DNA of 10,349 nt from Clostridiales bacterium (GTDB taxonomy: Bacteria; Bacillota; Clostridia; Christensenellales; Aristaeellaceae). Location of the stretch: NCBI GenBank assembly GCA_012514225.1, contig JAAZAQ010000143.1:1-10349 (forward strand). The letters run 5' to 3'. Positions within the stretch are counted from its first letter, which is position 1, and each line of letters starts with the position of its first letter. Of this stretch, positions 1 through 5,778 are shown piece by piece. The notes beneath the pieces are model-generated. The model was not told the origin of the DNA. It made no database searches and was given only the letters and a program-made list of their open reading frames with translations. The position numbers and the translations under genes are program-made.

Positions 1-1
1 C

Positions 2-409
2 CTGGGGGAGAACATCGCCCGGCGCCTGTCCCTGTACGGGCCGGACGTGAAATGCTTCGTCAACGCGGGCGGCTCCAGCGCCAGCCTGGGCCTCCTCGCC
101 GCCGGGGCCGCCTTCCCCAACGGCCTGGTCACTTCGCCCCCCGCCGTGCCCGGAGGGGAGGAGCGCGGGCTGCTGTTCGAGTACGCCGCGCGCGGGGTGC
201 CCGTCGTCCACCTGCTCAACATCCGCGGACTGGCCCTCCGCCACGGCCTGCCCGTGGACCCCGTGCCCCTGCCCGCGCCGGGGAACAGCCCCGTCTATTC
301 CGGCCGCGGCGGCGTCCCCGCCGCCGTCCCGATCGCGCTGGCCGTCAGTTTGGCGCTGCTGGCCGCCGCGGGATGGGACGGGCGAAGAAAAAACAACCGC
401 CGCGAATAG
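2..409 (+). CDS. Poly-gamma-glutamate system protein, PgsW-like (partial, C-terminal part)
   Basis: The frame is open from the left window edge, so the gene starts outside; 135 residues are visible. The GTG at 47 is internal: the preceding codons (LGENIARRLSLYG) read as normal protein. The visible part has a glycine-rich motif FVNAGGSSASLG, then PVVHLLNIRGLALRHGLP and VDPVPLPAPGNSPVY. I recognise this pattern from the poly-gamma-glutamate system protein family (PgsW), whose members are encoded beside the PGA ligase and membrane genes pgsB/capB and pgsC/capC. PgsW's biochemical role is not established. The C-terminus has a hydrophobic stretch (VPAAVPIALAVSLALLAAAG) followed by a basic tail, probably a membrane segment with the tail inside. 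No convincing terminator follows the stop: a short GGCGC hairpin at 462-474 has no T-tract. The assignment is from memory of motifs, and the missing N-terminal part cannot be checked here. Confidence 0.68.
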   Translation: MGENIARRLSLYGPDVKCFVNAGGSSASLGLLAAGAAFPNGLVTSPPAVPGGEERGLLFEYAARGVPVVHLLNIRGLALRHGLPVDPVPLPAPGNSPVYSGRGGVPAAVPIALAVSLALLAAAGWDGRRKNNRRE

Positions 410-549
410 GCGCCGGAAAGCGGTGACACATTTACGTATCGTATGAGGAATCCGCATCCAGGGCGCTGGGCGCCGCCGCGATGAAGAACAGGAAAAAAAC
501 AAGAGGGACTGAATCGTCCCACCCGCTTCCGCAATTGGGATTCCATAAA

Positions 550-578
550 TTGACAAAAGCGGATTTTTGCGCTAAAAT
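550..578 (+). promoter_or_regulatory. Sigma-70/SigA-type promoter of the five-gene operon
   Basis: A perfect -35 hexamer TTGACA (550-555) is followed, after exactly 17 bases, by a -10 hexamer TAAAAT (573-578), one mismatch from TATAAT. The expected transcription start is about 585, giving a leader of about 50 bases before the dipeptidase start at 635. The spacing and near-consensus boxes suggest strong housekeeping expression unless repressed. It implies that the downstream operon is transcribed independently of the PgsW-like gene. Confidence 0.85.
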
Positions 579-622
579 GTGACAGGTGGTCTGAAATTGG
601 CCATATCGTACAAATGAATATG

Positions 623-628
623 AGGAGG
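623..628 (+). promoter_or_regulatory. Ribosome binding site AGGAGG that sets the dipeptidase start
   Basis: A consensus AGGAGG lies six bases before the ATG at 635. Two in-frame ATGs further upstream (614 and 620) would place this Shine-Dalgarno inside the coding region and would add charged residues before the signal peptide, so 635 is chosen. Confidence 0.88.
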
Positions 629-634
629 TTCCGG

Positions 635-2293
635 ATGAAACGCAAACTGCTCTCCCTGTCCCTCGTCGCCGTGCTCCTGCTGATGGCGGCCGTGCCCGCG
701 CTGGCGTGCACCCCCCTGGGCATCGGCAAGGGCGCCTCGGAAGACGGCTCGGTCATGGTCTCCCACACCTGCGACGGGTGGTACGACCACCGCATCCAGA
801 TTGTCCCGGGCGGCGAGTACGCGCCCGGCACGATGATGGACGTGTACGTGGACATGTGCCTGGGAACCCGCCCGGCCAACCCCATCACCAAGGTGGGTGA
901 AATCCCCCAGGCCGAGAAGACCAACACCTACTTCCACATCGGCTACCCCTTCATGAATGACAAGCAGGTCATGATGGGCGAGTTCACCTGGAGCGGCCGG
1001 GAGGAAGTCTACAACGCCGCGGGCATGCTCTACATCGCCAACCTTGAGCAGCTGGGCCTGCAGCGCGGCTCCACCGCGAAGGAAGCCGTGCAGATTATGG
1101 GCGAGCTGGCCGAGAAATACGGCTACGGCGACGGCGGCGAGACGCTGGTCGTCGGTGACAAGGACGAAATCTGGGTGTTCGAGGTCTGCGGCGGCGGCCT
1201 GCTGTGGACGCCCGAGAGCGAACAGCCCGGCGCCCACTGGGCCGCCCAGCGCCTGCCGGACGACGAGGTGTTCGTCGGCGCCAACCGCGCCCGCATCGGC
1301 GTCATCGACTTTGAGGACAAGGACAACTTCCTGGTCTCCACCAACCTGACCGCCCTGCCGGAGCAGATGGGCTGGTGGAAGGAAGGCGAGCCCTTCGACT
1401 TCGCCAAGATCTTCAACCCCGTCCCCTACGGCGGCCCCTTCTACCAGAGCCGGCGCGAATGGCGCGCCTTCAGCCTGGTGGCCCCCTCCCAGGAGTTCCC
1501 CATCCTTGACGAGTTCGGCGCCTATCCCTTCTCCGTCAAGCCGGACAAGAAGCTCAGCGTCAAGGACATCATGAACATCTATTCCGACCACCTGGAAGGC
1601 ACGCCCTATGACCTGACCACGGACAAGGCCGCCGGCCCCTACGGCAACCCGAACCGCTGGCCCATCGGCCGCGACCAGAAGCCGGAAGGCCGCACCGGGC
1701 AGGACTGGGAGCGCGCCATCGCGATGTTCCGCTGCTCCTACTCCTTCGTGTCCCAGAGCCGCTCCTGGCTGCCCGACCCGGTGGGCGGCGTGCTGTGGTT
1801 CGGCGAGGACGCGCCGGACACCACCGTCTACGTGCCCATCTACTGCGGCGTGACCGAAATCCCCACCCCCTGGACCGTCGGCGAGCGGCACAAGTTCGAC
1901 CCGACCTCCGCCTGGTGGGCCTTCAACCTGGTCAACAACTACGCCAACCTGCGCTGGGACGCGATGTACAAGGAAATCCGCGAGAAGAAGGACAGCTATG
2001 AGAGCGTCTTCTTCGCCGAGCAGGCCGCCACCGAAGAGGAGGCCGTGAAGCTCTTCAACGAAGACCCCGCCAAGGCGGTGGCCTTCCTGACGGAAAAGAC
2101 CATGGAGCGCCTCAACACCGTGGAAAAAGGCTGGTGGGAGTTCGCCTGGCACCTCATCGGCAAGTACTATGACGGCGGCATGATCAACGAGGAAGGCCGC
2201 ATGACCAGCCCCGGCTACCCGATGAAGTACCTGGAAGAGGTCGACTTCGGCGGGCCCGCCCTGAAGGACCTGGAAGAAATCAACAAGAAATAA
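635..2293 (+). CDS. Exported dipeptidase, peptidase family C69
   Basis: This 552-residue protein is an N-terminal-nucleophile cysteine peptidase of family C69 (PepD/dipeptidase A type), which cleaves dipeptides. The first 24 residues form a signal peptide: MKRK, a hydrophobic core, then PALA. Cleavage after ALA would expose Cys25, which begins the family signature CTPLGIGKGASEDGS (C-T, G-K-x-A-S-x-D-G-S). Signal peptidase would therefore both export the enzyme and unmask its nucleophile. Other family features are the ETLVVGDKDEIWVFEVCGGG strand region, AAQRLPDDEVFVGANRARIG, and FRCSYSFVSQSRSWLPDPVG in the C-terminal half. Length and order are normal for exported C69 enzymes of Clostridia. It is the first gene after the promoter at 550-578 and is followed by a hairpin and the DUF6305-like gene. 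PALAC could alternatively be read as a weak lipobox, but the Cys fits the catalytic role better. Substrate preference is not visible. Confidence 0.92.
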   Translation: MKRKLLSLSLVAVLLLMAAVPALACTPLGIGKGASEDGSVMVSHTCDGWYDHRIQIVPGGEYAPGTMMDVYVDMCLGTRPANPITKVGEIPQAEKTNTYFHIGYPFMNDKQVMMGEFTWSGREEVYNAAGMLYIANLEQLGLQRGSTAKEAVQIMGELAEKYGYGDGGETLVVGDKDEIWVFEVCGGGLLWTPESEQPGAHWAAQRLPDDEVFVGANRARIGVIDFEDKDNFLVSTNLTALPEQMGWWKEGEPFDFAKIFNPVPYGGPFYQSRREWRAFSLVAPSQEFPILDEFGAYPFSVKPDKKLSVKDIMNIYSDHLEGTPYDLTTDKAAGPYGNPNRWPIGRDQKPEGRTGQDWERAIAMFRCSYSFVSQSRSWLPDPVGGVLWFGEDAPDTTVYVPIYCGVTEIPTPWTVGERHKFDPTSAWWAFNLVNNYANLRWDAMYKEIREKKDSYESVFFAEQAATEEEAVKLFNEDPAKAVAFLTEKTMERLNTVEKGWWEFAWHLIGKYYDGGMINEEGRMTSPGYPMKYLEEVDFGGPALKDLEEINKK

Positions 2294-2302
2294 CCGCCCG
2301 GA

Positions 2303-2338
2303 CGTCCGGCGGGCGGGGCGTGCCCTGCCCGCCGGACG
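2303..2338 (+). other. Strong intercistronic hairpin without T-tract
   Basis: A perfect 12-bp inverted repeat (CGTCCGGCGGGC at 2303-2314, GCCCGCCGGACG at 2327-2338) extends inward by a G-T and three G-C pairs to a CGTG loop (2319-2322), about 16 bp in all. It begins 9 bases after the dipeptidase stop codon. The bases after it (ATTCCGTCCCG) are not T-rich, so it is not a typical intrinsic terminator. It is more likely a 3' stabiliser, processing site or partial attenuator that separates dipeptidase output from the downstream genes. Confidence 0.7.
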
Positions 2339-2365
2339 ATTCCGTCCCGTGAAAAGGAGTGCCCC

Positions 2366-2917
2366 ATGAAAAAAACCGCGCTGATGCTGTTCCTGGCCCT
2401 GCTCGTCCTGTCCCTGTGCGCGGTGGCGGAAGCGCCGCCCGAGGAAACAAAGCTGGAAGGCCCCTACCTGGTGACCACCTGCGGGCAGAGCCCCGGCGCT
2501 GTCATGGTGGGCATGTCGGCCATGCAGGCGGGCGCCAAGGCCACCTACAACAACGCCCTGACCGCGGAAACCTTCGAGCCCGGCGAGTTCAAGACCCTCA
2601 TCGTGACCGCGGGAACCAGCATGAAGGGCATGGGCGCCGCGGGCACCGATATCAACGCGGAAATCGAGCGCTGCCTGGGCGTCATCAAGGCCGCCCGGGA
2701 GGCGGGCCTCAAAATCGTCGGCGCCCACATCGAGGGCATGGCCCGCCGCACGGACAGCTCGGACGCCGCCTCCATCGAGGCCGTGATGGCGGAAGCGGAC
2801 GTCATCCTCGTCGTCACCGACAGCGACAGCGATGGGTTTTTCACCGCGTACGCCAAGGAGCATGAAAAGCCGCTGATCGTCGTCAAGGACGCGCTGGAAA
2901 TCGGCAAGGTGCTCTGA
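2366..2917 (+). CDS. Secreted DUF6305-like protein of unknown function
   Basis: The protein has 183 residues. Residues 1-23 are a signal peptide (MKKTALMLFLALLVLSLCAV, then AEA as a plausible cleavage site). The mature part alternates predicted strands and helices: KTLIVTAG, a helix near 98-113, LKIVGAHIEG, a helix near 136-144, DVILVV, a helix near 158-166, PLIVV. This suggests a small alpha/beta (Rossmann-like) domain. Conserved-looking motifs are TTCGQSPGA (37-45), GTSMKGMGAAGTDINAEIER (83-102), HIEGMARRTDSSD (121-133) and DSDGFF (154-159). I recognise it as the uncharacterised DUF6305 family, from memory. The ribosome binding site AAGGAG at 2354-2359 precedes the ATG. It lies directly upstream of the permease gene, where a TRAP system would have its binding-protein gene, so a substrate-recognition role is possible. 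That is inference; no catalytic signature is visible. Confidence 0.75.
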   Translation: MKKTALMLFLALLVLSLCAVAEAPPEETKLEGPYLVTTCGQSPGAVMVGMSAMQAGAKATYNNALTAETFEPGEFKTLIVTAGTSMKGMGAAGTDINAEIERCLGVIKAAREAGLKIVGAHIEGMARRTDSSDAASIEAVMAEADVILVVTDSDSDGFFTAYAKEHEKPLIVVKDALEIGKVL

Positions 2918-2956
2918 GCCCGCCCCGGGGGGTGATGGAAGGAGGGACTGGCAGGG

Positions 2957-4291
2957 ATGACCATGTTCACGCATTCGCTGCTTATCCTGGTGGTCATCGC
3001 GGCGGTGTTCGCCCTGGCCAAAAAGCTCAAACTGATGACGGAGCTGGCGATGCTGCTCTCGGCCGTCGCCGCCGTCGTCGCGCACCTGCTTCTGCCCAAG
3101 GGAGCGGACCCCCGCTCCCCCCTGCCCTTCCTGGAAATCATCCGGCACCTGGTCGAGGGGTCGATGACCTACCTGGACGTGTGCCTGATTTTCCTCAGCG
3201 CCACCTTCTTCATGACCCTGTACAAGGAGGCGGGCGGGGTGGCCTTCATCGTGCGCGGCATCGTCAAGGCCTTCCACGCGCGGCGCTTCGTCTGCCTGCT
3301 GCTGCTGACCTTCATCATGCTGGTCCCCGGCGCCATCACGGGCTCCGGCGCCACCACGGTGCTCACCGTGGGCGCCCTGGTGGGCGCGGTGCTCAAGGTC
3401 ATGGGGGTCAGTGAAAACCGGCGGGTCGCCCTGGTGTTCCTGCTGGCCGCGATGAGCGCGGCCTGCCCGCCCATCAACCTGTGGGCGATGATGGCCGCCG
3501 CCGGCGCCAACATGCCCTACGTCGGCTTTGAGGCGCCCCTGGCGCTGCTGGCCATCGCGGGCGCGTTGTTTTCCACCTACTACCTCGCCGGGCGCGGCAA
3601 GCCCGTTGATTTGGAAAAAGCGCTGGCGGAGCTGCCAGAGGCGCCCGCCGGCTGGCGGGGGTGGAAGGCGGCGCTGCCCTTCCTGGTGCTCATCCTGCTG
3701 GTAGCCGCCGGCCGCATCTGGCCCTTCTCCTTCCCCGTCGTCGGGCTGCCGCTGGTGTTCATGCTGTCCTCCCTGGCCACGGTGCTGGTCAGCCCCGTGA
3801 AGCCCAAGGTCTTCCAGGTGGCGGCGACCACGGTCAAGAACCTGCTGGGCCTGGTGGGCATCATGATCGTGGTGGGCGTGCTCAACCAGGTCATGACCCT
3901 GACCGGCGCGCGCGGTCTGCTGTCCCTGGCGGTCGTCACCCTGCCCATCGCCGTGCTGTTCGCCACCCTGTGGCTCATCCTGCCGGTCTCCGAGGGCGTC
4001 CTGCAGTACGCGGTGGCGCCGCTGTTCGGCGTGCCGCTCATCATGCTGTTCAACATGCTGGGCTTCAACCCCGTCGTCTCGCTGTCCGCCTGGGCGGTCA
4101 TGTGGCCGGTGGGCGACTGCCTGCCCCCAACCGCCATCGTGGGACGCGCGGCGGTGATGGAACTGGACTACAAGGGAAGCTATTATGGCGGCTTCATCCG
4201 CGCCGCGCTGGTGCCGATGCTGTTCATCCTGGCCATCAGCACCGCCGCCATGATCTTCAGCAACGACCTCGCCGGGCTGTTGGGAGGGTAA
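2957..4291 (+). CDS. TRAP/DctM-like membrane permease (ion transporter superfamily)
   Basis: This 444-residue polytopic membrane protein has roughly ten to twelve hydrophobic segments. Its layout is that of the TRAP large subunit DctM and related ion transporter superfamily carriers: two pseudo-repeats, each with a re-entrant-loop-type motif. The first repeat shows LVPGAITGSGATTVLTVGA (122-140) and SAACPPINLWAMMAAAGANM (167-186). The second shows LPVSEGVLQYAVAPLFG (342-358) and VGDCLPPTAIVGRAAV (385-400). The paired PP motifs (CPPI, LPPT) after small-residue loops are typical of substrate and sodium sites in this superfamily. A hydrophilic linker at about 212-236 divides the halves. Such carriers import carboxylates or related anions with a cation gradient. 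GGAGGG at 2941-2946 lies 10 bases before the ATG. No DctP/TAXI binding protein or DctQ gene is in the window; the DUF6305-like and 54-residue genes flank it instead. The substrate is unknown; amino acids or dicarboxylates released by the flanking peptidases are plausible. Confidence 0.78.
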   Translation: MTMFTHSLLILVVIAAVFALAKKLKLMTELAMLLSAVAAVVAHLLLPKGADPRSPLPFLEIIRHLVEGSMTYLDVCLIFLSATFFMTLYKEAGGVAFIVRGIVKAFHARRFVCLLLLTFIMLVPGAITGSGATTVLTVGALVGAVLKVMGVSENRRVALVFLLAAMSAACPPINLWAMMAAAGANMPYVGFEAPLALLAIAGALFSTYYLAGRGKPVDLEKALAELPEAPAGWRGWKAALPFLVLILLVAAGRIWPFSFPVVGLPLVFMLSSLATVLVSPVKPKVFQVAATTVKNLLGLVGIMIVVGVLNQVMTLTGARGLLSLAVVTLPIAVLFATLWLILPVSEGVLQYAVAPLFGVPLIMLFNMLGFNPVVSLSAWAVMWPVGDCLPPTAIVGRAAVMELDYKGSYYGGFIRAALVPMLFILAISTAAMIFSNDLAGLLGG

Positions 4292-4294
4292 GGG

Positions 4295-4459
4295 ATGATT
4301 GCGATCAATACGGCTGTCACGGTCCTGTACTACCTCATCTGCGCCTTCTTCCTGGCGGCCATCGCGTACAACTTCGTGAAGACCCGCAAGGTGCAGGAGT
4401 CCGTCCTCTACGGGCTGATGATGATTCCCTTCATCCTGCGCCTGCTGCGGCTGAAGTAA
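4295..4459 (+). CDS. Small two-helix membrane protein (54 aa), unknown function
   Basis: The reading frame starts with MIAINTAVTVLYYLICAFFL and ends with ILRLLRLK. It has one clear transmembrane helix (about residues 6-27), a short charged loop KTRKVQES (29-36), and a second hydrophobic stretch (about 37-48) ending in a basic tail. It is supported as a gene by a GGGAGGG ribosome binding site at 4282-4288, inside the end of the permease gene and six bases before the ATG. The permease stop is only 3 bases upstream, and the next gene starts 13 bases after its own stop. This tight packing suggests translational coupling and a role as a permease subunit. It is far too small for a normal DctQ (usually four helices). 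I do not recognise a named family. Confidence 0.8.
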   Translation: MIAINTAVTVLYYLICAFFLAAIAYNFVKTRKVQESVLYGLMMIPFILRLLRLK

Positions 4460-4472
4460 GGGAGGGACGGGC

Positions 4473-5636
4473 ATGAAACTCAAATGGGCGAAAATCGCCG
4501 TCCTCCTCGTCATGGCGGCCTGCGCCGCGGTGGCCGGCTTCCTGTTCCATGAGCAGCGCGTCTACCGCGAGGCCGTGGCCGCCAGCCCCCACCTGACCCA
4601 GGTGAAGAAGCTCAGCGACTATTCCCCCGCCATCAAAGGCACCGTCAACGACTGCAACGTCTACGTCTTCGATTCCGGCGTGCCCGGTGGCACGGCGCTG
4701 CTCATCGGCGGCACCCACGCAGAGGAGCCGGTGGCGCTCGTCTCCGCCCTGGTGTTCACGGAAAACCTCAAGGTCACCCAGGGCCGGGTCTTCGTCATCC
4801 ACCGCGTCAACACCAGCGCCTCCACCAACACCCGCCTGGGCGAGGCCTACCCGCGCTTCTTCCACGTGGAAGCGCCCTGGGGCGTTCAGAAGTGGCGCAT
4901 GGGCGACCGGGTGGCCAACCCGCTGGACTCCTGGCCGGACCCGGAGGTCTACATCCACTACCCCAGCGGCCAGAACCTGGCCTACATGGACATCCGCAAC
5001 CTCAACCGCAACTGGCCCGGGAAGGCCGACGGCCTGCTGACCGAGCGCACCACCTTCGCCGCGATGGAGCTCATCCGCCAGGAGGGCGTCGACCTGACCA
5101 TCGACTTCCACGAGGCGGAGCTGGAGTACCCGGTGGAAAACACCATCGTGGCGCACGAGCGGGGCAACGAGGTCGCCGCAATGACCTCCATGATGCTCAC
5201 CTCCCAGACCTTCCGGGTGCCCATCGGGATGGAGTTCTCGCCCAAGGCGCTCCACGGGCTGAGCCACCGCGAGGTGGGCGACCATTCCGACGCGGTGTCC
5301 TACCTCTTCGAGGTGGCCGAGCCCATGCTCGACCGCATCCGCGGCATCACCGACGAGGAGCTGCTGATGTCGGGGAAGGACCGCTTCGTGATGAAAGCCG
5401 GGGAGCACAACCTGCTCTACGCGCCGATCGACGAGAGCGGCTGGCCCTTCGACCTGCGCATCGCGCGCCACGTCACCACCGCCCAGACCCTCATCCAGGT
5501 CAACAACATGCTCCACCCCGACCAGGCCATCCTGATGGAAGGCATCCCCTCCTACCAGGACATCCTGGACCAGGGCACCGGCGCCTTCCTGCGCGACCCG
5601 GCGGCCGCGCCGCCGGAGCAGGTTTACTACGATTGA
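4473..5636 (+). CDS. Membrane-anchored M14-family zinc carboxypeptidase-like protein
   Basis: The protein has 387 residues. The N-terminus is a signal anchor (MKLKWAK, then a hydrophobic run to about residue 25), placing the catalytic domain outside the membrane. Zinc-site residues of the M14 / succinylglutamate desuccinylase superfamily are visible: IGGTHAEEP gives His82 and Glu85 (HxxE), and TIDFHEAE gives His213. NLNRNWPG (176-183) matches the carboxypeptidase A NRNW motif, whose Arg binds the substrate carboxylate. SYLFEVAEP places a likely catalytic Glu at 280, with Glu283 as the alternative. The His82-His213 spacing is close to that of classical carboxypeptidases and longer than in AstE-type deacylases, although annotation pipelines may call it succinylglutamate desuccinylase/aspartoacylase. 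GGAGGG at 4461-4466 is six bases before the ATG. It is the last gene of the operon, before the terminator at 5665-5699. It probably trims C-terminal residues or cleaves amide-linked acyl or gamma-glutamyl groups outside the cell; the exact bond is unknown. Confidence 0.85.
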   Translation: MKLKWAKIAVLLVMAACAAVAGFLFHEQRVYREAVAASPHLTQVKKLSDYSPAIKGTVNDCNVYVFDSGVPGGTALLIGGTHAEEPVALVSALVFTENLKVTQGRVFVIHRVNTSASTNTRLGEAYPRFFHVEAPWGVQKWRMGDRVANPLDSWPDPEVYIHYPSGQNLAYMDIRNLNRNWPGKADGLLTERTTFAAMELIRQEGVDLTIDFHEAELEYPVENTIVAHERGNEVAAMTSMMLTSQTFRVPIGMEFSPKALHGLSHREVGDHSDAVSYLFEVAEPMLDRIRGITDEELLMSGKDRFVMKAGEHNLLYAPIDESGWPFDLRIARHVTTAQTLIQVNNMLHPDQAILMEGIPSYQDILDQGTGAFLRDPAAAPPEQVYYD

Positions 5637-5664
5637 GGGATTTCACGGGTTCTGCCTGACACGG

Positions 5665-5699
5665 ACACCGCCGGCAGCAACTGCCGGCGGTGTGATTTT
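5665..5699 (+). terminator. Rho-independent-type terminator of the (+) operon
   Basis: A perfect 13-bp inverted repeat (ACACCGCCGGCAG at 5665-5677, CTGCCGGCGGTGT at 5681-5693) has a CAA loop and is followed by GATTTTC. It lies 28 bases after the carboxypeptidase stop. The T-run is short (four T), so termination may be incomplete. Read on the minus strand the hairpin is not followed by a T-tract, so it serves mainly the plus-strand operon although the genes are convergent. Confidence 0.8.
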
Positions 5700-5778
5700 C
5701 GTCCGGGGAGACTGAGCCTGCGCCTTGATGGAAACCCGGCGCCCCGCCGCGCCTTTCCCTGCCCGCGGGCGAACCGGA

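Larger units (their letters stand above)
410..634. other. Intergenic region upstream of the peptidase-permease operon
   Basis: This stretch separates the PgsW-like gene from the dipeptidase gene. It is clearly richer in A+T than the genes on either side, with a run of seven A at 493-499 and a cluster of A and T around 545-580. It holds one strong promoter (550-578). A weak 5-bp inverted repeat, GGGAC/GTCCC at 505-520, lies about 30 bases upstream of the -35 box and could be an operator half-site pair, but it is too short to claim. A possible 33-codon reading frame at 481-582 has no ribosome binding site and runs through the promoter, so it is not called as a gene. Confidence 0.6.

Noticed and set aside
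462..474. GGCGC/GCGCC hairpin as terminator of the PgsW-like gene.
   Set aside because: Only five base pairs, no T-tract, and about 50 bases past the stop codon.
481..582. A 33-codon reading frame between the PgsW-like gene and the dipeptidase gene.
   Set aside because: No ribosome binding site, and it runs through the -35 and -10 boxes of a near-consensus promoter.
614..634. Upstream ATG codons at 614 and 620 as dipeptidase start.
   Set aside because: They precede or overlap the AGGAGG that serves the ATG at 635, and would put extra residues before a standard signal peptide.
572..4513. A 1313-codon open frame on the minus strand, antisense to four complete genes and the start of a fifth.
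   Set aside because: Its product is a low-complexity run of G, H, Q, D, R and A with no domain, it has no ribosome binding site, and it lies opposite well-recognised proteins. It is a by-product of GC-rich third codon positions.
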